In this document: positions 51,934 to 61,212 of the stretch, in pieces
Position numbering within the stretch: position 1 is the stretch's first letter
Layout: each line of letters starts with the position of its first letter
Assembly (NCBI GenBank): GCA_963697965.1
Contig: OY969108.1
Span: 1 to 64,000 of the forward strand
DNA: 64,000 nt
Origin: JAPLJC01 sp963697965
Lineage (GTDB): Bacteria > Desulfobacterota > Desulfobaccia > Desulfobaccales > 0-14-0-80-60-11
Reading direction: 5' to 3'
The notes under the pieces: generated by a model
Seen by the model: the letters and a program-made list of their open reading frames with translations, nothing else
Database searches by the model: none
What the model was told of the DNA's origin: nothing
Program-made: the position numbers and the translations under genes

Positions 51934-54590
51934 CCCCATTTCCTTGTACGACTTTTTTTAGCATAGTCCAAGGGCAACATCAAGGTGACCTGGGTACCTG
52001 CGTCTTGCCCGGAGACCACATCCACACCCCCTCCAAGATAATGCAGGCGCTCCCGAATGCTGAAGAGACCGAAGCCTCTCCCGTTATCTTCGCTGACGGC
52101 ACCCTGGGAGCCGTTAATCCCCACCCCGTCGTCCTTCACTTCGATGCAGACCCGGCCGTCATTGCGGCGAATGATATTGACCCAGGCGTGCCGGGCCTGG
52201 GCATGTTTGACGATGTTAATCATCAACTCCCGCACCGAGCGGAAGAGGAGCACTTTCAGTTCGTCATCGACGGGGATGGGAACCGTGTCCGGGGTAAATT
52301 CCACCTGCAGGCCATGCTGGGTCCTGATGTGCTTGGCGAACCATTCCACCGCGGCCTCGAACCCCAACTCATAAAGCACCGGCACACTCAGCTCGAAGGT
52401 CAGGGACCTGGTGTCCTGGATCATCTTTTCGATGAGTTCGCGGACCTCCCTCAAGGGGTTGGCGATATCAGGGACAGTTACAGTTTTCTGTAAAACCCCC
52501 AGCTTGATCTTGGAGACGGCCAGGGTCTGGCCGATATGATCATGGAGATCGTTGGCCAGACGCCGCCTTTCCCGTTCCTCCGTCAGCGAGAGTTCCGAAG
52601 CCAGGGATTGAAGGCGCGCCTGATTTCTCCGGATCTCGTCCTCGGCCTTCCTGCGCATGGTAATATCTTGGCTCATGACGATGGCGAACTGGGACTCTCC
52701 CCCGGGCCCCCGCAGGACCGAAACCGTCACCTGGCCCCAAACGGTTTGGCCGTCCTTGCGGATATAGCGCGTTTCCCGGCAGAAGGATTCCCGTTTCCTC
52801 AGAACCAAATCCTCAAACAGCCCCACGCTTTGAGGGGCATCGTCCGGATGGATGATGTCCTTGAAAGACTTCAGGAGCAGCTCTTCTCCGCCGTAACCCA
52901 GCATTTCCTGGAGGGCGGGATTGCTGTCCAGGTGGTAGCCGTCCATATCCATCAGGGAGATGCCGATAGCGGCTTCCTCAAAGATTTTCCGGGAGCGCCT
53001 CTCCGTTTCCCGGAGAGCGGTGATGTCGCTGAACATGGCAAAGGCCCCACTAAACTGGCCGTTTTCGAAAAGCGGCACCGAACTCATGATCACCGCGGCC
53101 AACCCCCGGTTTTTACAGAGCAGTTCCAGTTCCTGCTGAGCCACGTTATTGCTGCGGTTCTCCTCCAGGGATTTCTTCATGAGCTTCCAGTTGTCCCGGT
53201 TGAACAACTTCTGGATATTCTTATTCTCCAGGTCCTCATGGCCGGTGATTTCCCGCATGCGCCGGTTGGTGAATTTGATCAGGCCCTGCTCGTCGATGAT
53301 CCAGATGCCCTCGTGGGCGTTTTCGATGAGTTCCCGGTACTTGCGCTCCGACATCTCCAGCTTGCGATAGAGGACGGCGTTCTCCAGGGCAATGGCGATC
53401 TGGTTGGCAAAACTGACGATAAAATCCCGGTCCCCTCCGGTGATCATAGCGCCCGGCTCAACCCGGTCGGCCAGCAGCACCCCGATCACTTTGCCCCTGA
53501 CGGTGAGGGGCGCCAGGATAAAGGCCTGGGGCTTGAAATGCTCAATCAAGGGATTCTTCATGTTGAGCTTGCTGCGTTCCACATCCTGGACCACCACCGG
53601 AATGCCGGTCATGGCCACCCGGGCGATGATGTTGTCCACCTTGGAAATGGGGATCTGGTAATTTTTTACCTGTTCAAACATCTCGGGGTCGATACCCTCG
53701 GCAAAACTGAACTCCAAAACCTCGCCCTGCTCATCCAGCAACAGGATGGCGGCCCTATCCAGCTTGGCGGAATTGATCAGCAATCGCAAAGTCACTTGCA
53801 GGAGCTTCTCCAGATTGAGCACTGACAGGGTGGCCGTGCTGGTCTCCTGGAGGCAGATGAGCTGGTCGATCTTCTCGTTGAGCTGGATATTCAGACGGTG
53901 GACCTCATCGAACTTTCTCTTCAACAGCTCCTTGTCACGCTCCAGCTCTTCAATGGTGTAGGTGAGGGCCCGCCAGGGCACCAGGAGCTTCATCAGGTAA
54001 TCTTTCAGGAAGAACATCTTCTGCCATTTCAGGTGGTATTCGCAGTAATCGTCTCCCTTGAAAAAACACTTGGTCTCCTCCAGGATCAGGGGCGGCATGT
54101 TCCAAATAGTGGGAATGCCCGTGTAGATCCCCTGATTGAACAGGCAAAAATCGACGCTCGCCGGAATATCTTTGAACCAGTGGAGGCGCACCACCGCGCT
54201 GTCCCGCGTGGTTTCCACCAGCTCGATGGTCTTATTCCTATTGAATTTATCGTTGATGGCCTGCACTCGGTGCAGCGTGCGGCGGGGACTTTGACAAGCC
54301 AACATGAGAATCCGCTGCACATAACCCAGCTTCTTCCGGGAGGCGGATTCATAACCGATCTTAAAGGCTATCTCTTTGTTTCTCGCCACCTTTTTGGCAT
54401 TATCAAACATCGTGGTGACCACGTCGCTGGACACCCAGTTGTTGATTTCCATCAAAAATTCTTGCGGATTGAGCAGTCCTTCGATTTCCGGTCCCAGGCC
54501 GTGGAAGAGTTTAGGCAAGTCCTCCGGAATGGTCTCCTGGAAGTATTCGATGATGGCACGAGTATTGATGCAGCTATTATGCTTTTCCAT
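51930..54590 (-). CDS. Sensor histidine kinase: V4R-GAF-PAS-PAS-HisKA_3-HATPase
   Basis: Soluble kinase of 886 aa. The N-terminal 200 residues end in the V4R-like ETKCFFKGDDYCEYHLKW, a small-molecule-binding domain with conserved Cys and GD. A coiled coil (about 210-250), a GAF domain (about 255-415), and two PAS/PAC domains (about 425-545 and 550-670) follow. The kinase core is of the NarX/DegS type: LTEERERRRLANDLHDHIGQ with the phosphoacceptor His, and a HATPase with DDGVGI and GRGFGLFSIRERL. There are no membrane segments, so it senses a cytoplasmic signal. The ATG at 54590 is chosen; an in-frame TTG at 54632 is possible. It is translationally coupled to the regulator that follows. Confidence 0.88.
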   Translation of the reverse strand: MEKHNSCINTRAIIEYFQETIPEDLPKLFHGLGPEIEGLLNPQEFLMEINNWVSSDVVTTMFDNAKKVARNKEIAFKIGYESASRKKLGYVQRILMLACQSPRRTLHRVQAINDKFNRNKTIELVETTRDSAVVRLHWFKDIPASVDFCLFNQGIYTGIPTIWNMPPLILEETKCFFKGDDYCEYHLKWQKMFFLKDYLMKLLVPWRALTYTIEELERDKELLKRKFDEVHRLNIQLNEKIDQLICLQETSTATLSVLNLEKLLQVTLRLLINSAKLDRAAILLLDEQGEVLEFSFAEGIDPEMFEQVKNYQIPISKVDNIIARVAMTGIPVVVQDVERSKLNMKNPLIEHFKPQAFILAPLTVRGKVIGVLLADRVEPGAMITGGDRDFIVSFANQIAIALENAVLYRKLEMSERKYRELIENAHEGIWIIDEQGLIKFTNRRMREITGHEDLENKNIQKLFNRDNWKLMKKSLEENRSNNVAQQELELLCKNRGLAAVIMSSVPLFENGQFSGAFAMFSDITALRETERRSRKIFEEAAIGISLMDMDGYHLDSNPALQEMLGYGGEELLLKSFKDIIHPDDAPQSVGLFEDLVLRKRESFCRETRYIRKDGQTVWGQVTVSVLRGPGGESQFAIVMSQDITMRRKAEDEIRRNQARLQSLASELSLTEERERRRLANDLHDHIGQTLAVSKIKLGVLQKTVTVPDIANPLREVRELIEKMIQDTRSLTFELSVPVLYELGFEAAVEWFAKHIRTQHGLQVEFTPDTVPIPVDDELKVLLFRSVRELMINIVKHAQARHAWVNIIRRNDGRVCIEVKDDGVGINGSQGAVSEDNGRGFGLFSIRERLHYLGGGVDVVSGQDAGTQVTLMLPLDYAKKSRTRKWG

Positions 54591-54812
54591 TACCGGGCCA
54601 AACCCAAGGACCCGATTCCAGCCGGGCCCCAAAACTTTGCCTGATTAGTAACGAGATTCCCTGTTACGCTTCGCCGGCGGGGGCTCCTGCCGCAAGCATT
54701 TCCCCCGGCAAAGGGCACCCCCACAAAAACAAGAAATTTCTTCATCCGGCAAACCAGAAAATCTCGAGCCTCCCAAGACAAAATCAAAGAAAAACTTGCT
54801 TATGATAAGTAT

Positions 54813-54843
54813 ACTATAATAATAGAAGTACTGCTTGTGTCAA
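54813..54843 (-). promoter_or_regulatory. Sigma-70 promoter of the V4R kinase operon
   Basis: On the minus strand a perfect TTGACA (54838-54843) is followed after 19 bases by TATAGT (54813-54818), or after 18 by TTATAG. The leader to the kinase ATG would be about 215 bases. Confidence 0.5.
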
Positions 54844-54981
54844 GTATAACATTAGGGGGGATTTTTGCATGGGACCGAAAATAAGGATAACTATCTGATA
54901 TATCAAGATAATGATTTGCAGGGAATCCGGTTTCTTCCCAAAAATGCGGGTAATTACGAGGATTTCCGTGCCTTTTCCCGA

Positions 54982-55011
54982 TTGCCAGAGACTAGGGTAC
55001 CCTATTATAGA
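54982..55011 (+). promoter_or_regulatory. Possible sigma-70 promoter of the acyltransferase operon
   Basis: TTGCCA (54982-54987) and TATAGA (55006-55011) are 18 bases apart on the + strand. The start codon is 155 bases downstream, behind two hairpins. Confidence 0.33.
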
Positions 55012-55079
55012 ATAAAGTCGGGGATTATTTTGCCCCACTGACAAGAGAGATCGGATGGTCTAAAGCGGAGCTCTCGCTT

Positions 55080-55120
55080 CTCCTGGGCTAATCTCAGGAG
55101 TATCCGGTCTCTCCCGGATA
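55080..55120 (+). promoter_or_regulatory. Two tandem hairpins in the acyltransferase leader
   Basis: CTCCTG-9-CAGGAG (55080-55100) is followed without a gap by TATCCGG-6-CCGGATA (55101-55120). No T-run follows, so they are not a standard terminator. They could stabilise the leader or bind a regulator. Confidence 0.4.
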
Positions 55121-55165
55121 TCATTTGGTTCTTCGGCAGAATGGCCAGTTCCAGGAGGTGGCAGT

Positions 55166-56167
55166 ATGTCTTCTTTCAGGTCTTGGCAATCTCTTTTGGG
55201 GAAACCGACCTTAAGCAAGTTCCTCCAACTCAAGTTCAATAATCTTCTTTTCCGGTTTCTGCCCTTCTTCCTATCGAGGTGGTACATCGCCTGCATGGGG
55301 CACTTGTACTACCTGCTGAACCGGCGGGATAAGGCCCTGATCGTCGCGACCATCCGCCACGTATGCCGCGGCAGGATCTCCTCCGAGGAGACCCGCCGGA
55401 AGACCAAAGGGGCCTTTAGGGGGATCTTCGACCATTATCATGAAAAACTCTTCGTCGGGTATTCCAACTTTCCCAAGTTACTCGATTTCTTCAGGACCCG
55501 GCTACGGTTCCACGGTGAGGAACAGCTGAGGGAAACCCTGGCGGCCGGCAAGGGCGTCATTCTGGTAACCGGCCATTTCGGTGCGGTGGAATTACTGCCG
55601 GGCACCCTGGCGGCAAACGGCTTTCCCACCACCATGATCTGCCGCTTCCAGACCAACCGGCTCCGGGAAACCCTGGGTCGCCGGGCCGAATGGATCGGCT
55701 TGCAACTGATCGACGCGGATCGAGGGAACAGCTTCCTCGCCGCCACTAAGGCCCTCAAAGCGGGGAGGGTCCTCATCACCGAGTGCGATGAATTCGATGA
55801 ATGGCGGCCCGACCAGGGGCAGGGAGCCTCCTTTCTCGATAGCCGGCTCACGGGGGACCGCACCCTGGAAATTTTGGGCAAGCGTTCCGGCGCCCCGGTG
55901 GTCGCCGCCATGGTGAAACGGGATGGGGGGCAACAATATACCTGTCACCTCACCCCGCTGGACAATGGCGCCCCTCCGGTAAACATGTCCATCAGCCAAA
56001 GGTGTCTCAATATCCTGGATGCTTCGGTGAAGGCCTATCCGGAGCAATGGTATCAATGGAAGAAGTTTGGTAAACTGATCAACATTGAACCGGGGGTGGG
56101 GCGTGATCGTCCGCAAGCTGGATATTTGGCACCTGAAATTGCCCTTTCTTTACCCGATCAGGCATAA
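55166..56167 (+). CDS. LpxL/HtrB-family lipid acyltransferase
   Basis: Acyltransferase of 333 aa. The catalytic HX4E motif is GHFGAVE (about residues 137-143), and an N-terminal hydrophobic region (FRFLPFFLSRWYIACMGHLYYLL) likely anchors it to the inner membrane. It lacks the long N-terminal segment of canonical LpxL but has the family core (ILVTGHFG, TMICRFQTN, TECDEFDEW). Its last 65 bases overlap the next gene. The acceptor need not be lipid A: relatives acylate other glycolipids and peptides. AGGAGG precedes the ATG. Confidence 0.83.
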   Translation: MSSFRSWQSLLGKPTLSKFLQLKFNNLLFRFLPFFLSRWYIACMGHLYYLLNRRDKALIVATIRHVCRGRISSEETRRKTKGAFRGIFDHYHEKLFVGYSNFPKLLDFFRTRLRFHGEEQLRETLAAGKGVILVTGHFGAVELLPGTLAANGFPTTMICRFQTNRLRETLGRRAEWIGLQLIDADRGNSFLAATKALKAGRVLITECDEFDEWRPDQGQGASFLDSRLTGDRTLEILGKRSGAPVVAAMVKRDGGQQYTCHLTPLDNGAPPVNMSISQRCLNILDASVKAYPEQWYQWKKFGKLINIEPGVGRDRPQAGYLAPEIALSLPDQA

Positions 56168-57236
56168 CCTGATGACCCACCAGGGGTCTGAAAACCTGGT
56201 GGTCAAGGTGACCGCCGACAGTCCCCGGCCGGGGTATGGGGAAGGGGTTCCCCGGAGCTTCGTCACCGGAGAGGACCTGCCGTCCAGCCTCACCTTCCTC
56301 AAGGGGACCCTGGCCCCTGCCATCGTGGAAAAGGAGTTCACTTCACCTCCGCAGCTTCTGAAGGCATTGACCGAGCTGTTTCGCCAAACCGGCGGAGAGC
56401 GGCATCCCGGGGCCTTTTGCGCCCTGGAAACCGCGCTGCTGGATGCCGCCGGCCAGGCTTGGGACCTGCCTCTGCAGGCCTTCCTGGGAGCCAAAGGTGA
56501 CGCCCCCCTGATCTACAGCGCGGTGATCCCCATGGGGACGCCGGAGAAGATAGCTCAGTTCCTGCACCTGGTGAAAAAACTGCAGATGCCTTTCCTGAAG
56601 CTGAAGGTGGGGAGCCAGGGCGATCTGGAAAACCTGAAGCTGGCCCGGGAGATCCTGGGTGAGCAGGTCGATATCCGGGTGGACGCCAACTGTGCCTGGA
56701 CCGCTGCCGAGGCCGTCCAGCGCCTCCGGGAGATGCAACCTTACCGGATCAGCGCCGTGGAGCAACCGGTGGCCAAGGATGATCTGGAAGGCCTGCGGGA
56801 AGTGGGCGCCGGGACCGGGTTGCCCGTCATCGCCGATGAGTCATTGTGCCACGAAGGGGACGCCCAAAGATTGATCGACCTTAAGGCTTGCCAGATCTTT
56901 AATATCCGTCTGTCCAAATGCGGCGGCCCGGGGGCCGCCACCCGGATCCGGCGGATGGCCGCGGCGGCGGGGATGCGCTACCAGGTGGGCTGCCACGTGG
57001 GAGAAACCAGCATCCTTTCCGCCGCCGGCCGCCACTTCGCCCTCTGTGCCCCGGCTCCGGCCTATTTGGAAGGCTCCTTTTCCCCTTTCCTGTTTGCCCG
57101 GGAGCCGGTGGCCCAGAGCGTCATTTTCGGACCCGGGGGAGCGGCCCCGCCCCTTCCCGGCCCCGGCCTGGGGATCGAAGTTCTCGAGGCCGCTTTGCCT
57201 GATCTCGCCCTCGCCCACTTCCAAGTGGGCGGCTAA
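56103..57236 (+). CDS. Enolase-superfamily enzyme (dipeptide epimerase/MLE subgroup)
   Basis: Enzyme of 377 aa in the muconate-lactonizing subgroup. The capping domain is followed by the barrel with catalytic Lys in FLKLKVG, metal ligands in RVDANCAW, SAVEQPV and VIADESL, and the second Lys in NIRLSKCGG. This KxK plus Lys pattern fits 1,1-proton-transfer enzymes such as dipeptide epimerases and o-succinylbenzoate synthases. The GTG at 56103 lies inside the acyltransferase gene; GGGGTGGGG precedes it. The 65-bp overlap means coupled expression. A link between lipid acylation and epimerisation of an amino-acid-containing compound is tempting but unproven. Confidence 0.83.
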   Translation: MIVRKLDIWHLKLPFLYPIRHNLMTHQGSENLVVKVTADSPRPGYGEGVPRSFVTGEDLPSSLTFLKGTLAPAIVEKEFTSPPQLLKALTELFRQTGGERHPGAFCALETALLDAAGQAWDLPLQAFLGAKGDAPLIYSAVIPMGTPEKIAQFLHLVKKLQMPFLKLKVGSQGDLENLKLAREILGEQVDIRVDANCAWTAAEAVQRLREMQPYRISAVEQPVAKDDLEGLREVGAGTGLPVIADESLCHEGDAQRLIDLKACQIFNIRLSKCGGPGAATRIRRMAAAAGMRYQVGCHVGETSILSAAGRHFALCAPAPAYLEGSFSPFLFAREPVAQSVIFGPGGAAPPLPGPGLGIEVLEAALPDLALAHFQVGG

Positions 57237-57244
57237 TCGCCGTG

Positions 57245-57409
57245 GTGAGCGGTGAGCAGTGAGCAGCATGCTTCTTAACTCAACCCTTATTCTTCACGGA
57301 TTAAGGGAATTTGATAAGTAATGAAAGTGATCCTAATGTCAAATCAATTTGCGGTCAGCAGAGAGAAGTCGGATTTTTCTGCTCACTGCTTCCTGCTTAC
57401 TGCTCACTG
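57245..57409. repeat. Inverted pair of heptanucleotide tandem repeats
   Basis: GTGAGCA units (57245-57265) and, 110 bp later, CTGCTCA/CTGCTTA units (57379-57409) are complementary 7-base arrays. The second ends three bases before the stop codon of the outer-membrane protein gene. The middle has no gene. Confidence 0.72.
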
Positions 57410-57412
57410 TTA

Positions 57413-58840
57413 TCAGAAATGGTAGGACAGACTCGTGGCGAGGACTTGGGTGCTGCTGTTATAGCGGCCATCGGCCTGCAAAGGCGCGGGCACCCCGTTG
57501 TAGGTGATGACGCTGCTTTTATCGCGGCCTTCCTGAAGGATATAATTATAGGCGATTCCCAGGGTGAAGCTCTTATACGTATAGTCGCCCCCCACGGTGA
57601 AGATGTGCCGGTTGGCATCCGGCAGCTGGGGGCTGAAGGTGTCATCGGGCACCGGGGTCAGGTCGTAAATATAACCGGCCCGGATCTTCAGGCCTGCCAT
57701 GATCTCATAGTTAACCCCGAAGCGAAAGGCGAAGGCGTCATGCCATTTCTCCGGGGTGGTAACCACCGAGCTGGGAACCCCGTTCACCGGGATGGTACTA
57801 TCGAGTTTCGCCTTGAGGTCATTGTAGGTGGACCAGCCGGTCCAGGTGGTGTCGAACTCGAAGGTGAAGGGTTTAAGACGTGCATAAGCGATACCCCAGG
57901 TCACGGAAGGGGGAAGGGTGAGGGGGGCCGAGGCGCCGAATTCGGTAGGAACCAGGTTCGAAAACGGCGGCGGCAGGCTCAGAGTCAGGGAACCGAGGTA
58001 CTTTACCTGGATGGCGCTGCGATACGAGGCCCCCAGTTTCACGCCGGCCACCGGCTCGTAAAGGGCGCCGAGGTTATAGCCCCAGCCGCTGCCACTCCCT
58101 GCCAGACTGGCTTCGCCGTCGGGAAACTGGAAGCCGTGCACCACATTGGGGGTGTTTCTAGTGATTTCCACGCTGGACCACATGACATCGAACCCTGCCG
58201 CCACTGACAGGTTATCCAGAACTTTGACGGAGGCCACCGGGTTCACGTTATAAGTTTTCAAGGACGAGTAGGTGCTGAGGTATCTGCCGGGCCAGCTGGA
58301 CGGCCATTCGGTACTCAGGCCGAAAGGGCTGAAATAGCCGATACCCAAGGATAGCCGCGGGTTCACCGGGTAGACAAAATAAGCTGACATGGTCTCGGAT
58401 AACTGGTGCTTGGTCTCCGAGGACAGCCCGCCTCCATCGTATTCCCGACTGGGGTAATAGAGGAACCCGTTCGTATAAAACGTGGGCCGCTTGATCTGGT
58501 TCAGGCCGGCGGGATTGTAATAAATGGCCGAGGGGTCGTCGGCTTCAGCCACGAAGGCGTTCCCCTGAGCCATGCCCGCGGTCCCCTGGTTCACCAGGGC
58601 AAAACCCGCTCCCCGGGCTGCCGGCGGGGCGCCCAACAGGTAAATAGCGGCCACCAGCAAGACCAGCCCTAACCAAAGATTCTTTGCCGGGAAATCCGCA
58701 CCGAAGAAGATTGGTGCATTTCTTATTCTTCTTGGAAAATGGCGGCGATGACCTGCATCCTGGCCCCAGCGGCGGCCCAAGGGTTCGCAAGCGCTGGAAG
58801 CCGGAAAGTCTTTTTCCCGGTTTGACTTAGAGTTCACCAT
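57413..58840 (-). CDS. FadL/OmpP1-family outer-membrane transport protein
   Basis: Outer-membrane beta-barrel of 475 aa for uptake of hydrophobic compounds such as long-chain fatty acids or aromatics. A signal peptide (LVLLVAAIYLLGAPPAARGAG region) is preceded by an unusually long basic extension of about 50 residues. The FadL hatch motif ALVNQGTAGMAQGNAFVAEAD and NPAGL follow. Alternating strands run to a C-terminal Phe. The long N-terminus suggests that the true start may be an internal codon I cannot identify. It is divergent from the transcarboxylase operon. Confidence 0.85.
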   Translation of the reverse strand: MVNSKSNREKDFPASSACEPLGRRWGQDAGHRRHFPRRIRNAPIFFGADFPAKNLWLGLVLLVAAIYLLGAPPAARGAGFALVNQGTAGMAQGNAFVAEADDPSAIYYNPAGLNQIKRPTFYTNGFLYYPSREYDGGGLSSETKHQLSETMSAYFVYPVNPRLSLGIGYFSPFGLSTEWPSSWPGRYLSTYSSLKTYNVNPVASVKVLDNLSVAAGFDVMWSSVEITRNTPNVVHGFQFPDGEASLAGSGSGWGYNLGALYEPVAGVKLGASYRSAIQVKYLGSLTLSLPPPFSNLVPTEFGASAPLTLPPSVTWGIAYARLKPFTFEFDTTWTGWSTYNDLKAKLDSTIPVNGVPSSVVTTPEKWHDAFAFRFGVNYEIMAGLKIRAGYIYDLTPVPDDTFSPQLPDANRHIFTVGGDYTYKSFTLGIAYNYILQEGRDKSSVITYNGVPAPLQADGRYNSSTQVLATSLSYHF

Positions 58841-59245
58841 TCCCTCGTCCTTAAGGAAATGGATTAATATTAGAGATACTTTTTCGGAAAAATCAATTTA
58901 TTTTTTGTTATTTTGCTATAGCAGTTGTATTAAAACTCTTTCCGCTCCATATATAAAAACAATAAAATATATTGTCACTGCTTGGGCCCAAAAAACCTAG
59001 CGGCGTTTCCATGTCCAGGGATTTGTAGTAATTTCTTTGACAGAAAAATCACATTTCCTGGGATTTTTAGTTGGCCTCCGCCTTGATAGCCTTATACGAT
59101 ATAAGCTTGCTTTCTTTCCCGGGCGCTGCCTGGATACCTTAAGGAAGATACAGACAACCTAAACTCTGATTCAAACCCCTCTTAACCGCCGGTTTTCCGG
59201 GCTCCCCAACGGCGGAGGGCGGGGTTTACGGAAAAGGAGTCACCA
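58841..59245. other. Divergent intergenic region between fadL-like and carboxyltransferase genes
   Basis: About 400 bp, A+T-rich in the left half (58880-58980). No gene is seen. It should hold divergent promoters; candidate TATA-like boxes are many and none has a convincing -35 partner. Confidence 0.35.
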
Positions 59246-60799
59246 ATGAAGACAGTGGCAGAGAAGATCCGGGAGTTGTCGGAGCGGGAAGCCGAAGTGA
59301 AGGCCATGGGTGGCGCCCCGGCGGTGGCCAAGCAGCACGCCGCGGGTAAGCTCAGCGCCCGGGAGCGCCTGGAGCTTTTTTTCGACCCCGGGAGCTTCCA
59401 GGAAACCGACCTGTTCGTCACCCATCGCTGCGTCAACTTCGGGATGGAGAAGGTGGAGATCCCGGCGGACGGGGTGATCACCGGTTTCGGCAAGGTGGAG
59501 GGCCGGGTAGTCTTTGCCTACTCCCAGGACTTCACCTCCCGGGCCGGTTCCCTGGGGGAGATGCACGCCAAGAAGATTTGCAAGGTGATGGATCTGGCCC
59601 TGAAGGCCGGGGTGCCCCTGGTGGGATTGAACGACTCGGGGGGGGCCCGCATTCAGGAGGGCGTGGACTCTTTGAGCGGCTACGGCCAGATCTTTTATAG
59701 GAACGCCATCTCCAGCGGGGTAATCCCCCAGATCTCGGCGATCATGGGTCCCACCGCCGGGGGGGCAGTCTACTCCCCGGCCATGACCGACTTCATCTTC
59801 ATGGTGAAGAAGACCTCCTACATGTTCATCACCGGGCCGGAGGTCATCAAGAGCGTCACCGGCGAGGAGATCAGCTTCGATGATCTGGGTGGGGCGATGG
59901 CCCACAACGTCAAGAGCGGGGTGGCCCAGTTTGCCTGCGAGGACGACGCCGATTGCCTGCGGCAGATCAGAAAACTGCTCTCATTTCTTCCGGGCAACAA
60001 CCTGGAGGACCCGCCGCTCGCTGCCTGCAATGATCCGGCAGGCCGGGAGGAGCTGGCCCTGGACGCCATCATCCCCGACGACCCCCGGGCCTCCTACGAT
60101 ATGTGCGAGGTCATCCGGGCCCTGGTGGACGAGGGTGACTTCTTCGAGCCGCACCATCACTTCGCCCAGAACATGATCACTGCCTTCGCCCGGTTGGGGG
60201 GGCGGCCTGTGGGGATCATCGCCAACCAGCCGAAGGTCCTGGCCGGCTGTCTGGACGTGGACGCGGCGGACAAGGCTTGCCGCTTCATCCGTTTCTGCGA
60301 TGCCTTCAACCTGCCGCTATTGACCATTGCCGACGTGCCGGGGTATCTGCCGGGCAGCGACCAGGAGTGGCGGGGCATCATCCGCCACGGAGCCAAGTTG
60401 TTGTGGTGCTACTCCGAGGCCACGGTGCCCAAGATCACCCTGATTACCCGTAAGGACTACGGGGGCTCTTATCTGGCCATGTGCTCCCGGGACCTGGGGG
60501 CGGACATGGCGCTGGCCTGGCCCACCGCCGAGATCGCGGTGATGGGGGCGGCGGGCGCGGCCAACGTCATCTTCCGCAAAGAGATCCAGGCGGCCCCGGA
60601 CCCGGCGGCCAAGCGCCAGGAGATCATCGATAACTATGAGAACCTGCTCTACAATCCCTACATCGCCGCCTCCCGGGGCTATGTCGACCAGGTGATTGCT
60701 CCCCGGGAGACCCGGCCGCGCCTCTTGGCCGCTTTGGAAGCCCTGGCCGGAAAGAGGGAGACGCTGCCGCCCAAGAAACACGGAAACATCCCGGTATAG
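59246..60799 (+). CDS. Acyl-CoA carboxyltransferase (PccB/MmdA/transcarboxylase 12S type)
   Basis: Carboxyltransferase of 517 aa that moves CO2 between biotin and an acyl-CoA such as propionyl-CoA/methylmalonyl-CoA. Conserved elements are GKLSARERLELFFDPGSF at the N-terminus, LNDSGGARIQEGVDSL, the oxyanion region GPTAGGAVYSPA and the second domain GRPVGIIANQP with RFCDAFNLPLLTI. Length is normal. AAGGAG precedes the ATG. It is followed by a 63-aa protein and a pyruvate carboxyltransferase with a biotin domain but no biotin carboxylase, which favours a transcarboxylase or a Na+-type decarboxylase over propionyl-CoA carboxylase. Confidence 0.88.
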   Translation: MKTVAEKIRELSEREAEVKAMGGAPAVAKQHAAGKLSARERLELFFDPGSFQETDLFVTHRCVNFGMEKVEIPADGVITGFGKVEGRVVFAYSQDFTSRAGSLGEMHAKKICKVMDLALKAGVPLVGLNDSGGARIQEGVDSLSGYGQIFYRNAISSGVIPQISAIMGPTAGGAVYSPAMTDFIFMVKKTSYMFITGPEVIKSVTGEEISFDDLGGAMAHNVKSGVAQFACEDDADCLRQIRKLLSFLPGNNLEDPPLAACNDPAGREELALDAIIPDDPRASYDMCEVIRALVDEGDFFEPHHHFAQNMITAFARLGGRPVGIIANQPKVLAGCLDVDAADKACRFIRFCDAFNLPLLTIADVPGYLPGSDQEWRGIIRHGAKLLWCYSEATVPKITLITRKDYGGSYLAMCSRDLGADMALAWPTAEIAVMGAAGAANVIFRKEIQAAPDPAAKRQEIIDNYENLLYNPYIAASRGYVDQVIAPRETRPRLLAALEALAGKRETLPPKKHGNIPV

Positions 60800-60849
60800 G
60801 GCGCGGCAGCGGCTAATCGGGGATCGAGTGTAGCTCCACTTAGGGAAGT

Positions 60850-60967
60850 GGTGGGCAGTGCCCACCCTACAGGTTGTGTTTTCTGTTTATTGTTTTCTGT
60901 TGCGTTAAGGGGCCTTTGATTTTCATTTTGCCTTCACCGAAAACAGAAAACCGAAAACCGAAAACCG
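60850..60967. repeat. Palindrome plus inverted heptanucleotide arrays
   Basis: GGTGGGCA-G-TGCCCACC (60850-60866) is a near-perfect palindrome. TTTTCTG units (60879-60899) and GAAAACC units (60939-60967) are complementary 7-base tandem arrays around a 39-bp middle. All lie between two genes of one likely operon. Confidence 0.7.
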
Positions 60968-61020
60968 CCTTTATAAGGTTTTTAGCTGTCAGCAGACAGC
61001 ATTAACGAGGAGAAGACAAG

Positions 61021-61212
61021 GTGAGTGCCATCAAACCCCAGATCCTGGCGGCTATCAGCGGAGCCCTAACGGCCTATTTGGCCGAGGAGGAGACCCCCGC
61101 CCCCATGGTTCAGGCCGCAGCGGCGGGGCCGCCGCTAAACCTTTGGGGCCTGGCGGCCCGCAGCCAGGCCATGCAACTTAGACTGCTGATGCAGCGCCGC
61201 AGCCTGAGATGA
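61021..61212 (+). CDS. Small protein of the carboxyltransferase operon
   Basis: Protein of 63 aa from a GTG start with GAGGAG upstream. AAISGALTAYLAEEE at the N-terminus matches the short helix seen in small proteins that accompany biotin-dependent decarboxylases in Desulfobacterota. It has no membrane segment, so it is not OadG. It ends in a basic helix (RSQAMQLRLLMQRRSLR). Its position between the two carboxyltransferase genes suggests an assembly or linker role; I cannot prove a family. Confidence 0.6.
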   Translation: MSAIKPQILAAISGALTAYLAEEETPAPMVQAAAAGPPLNLWGLAARSQAMQLRLLMQRRSLR

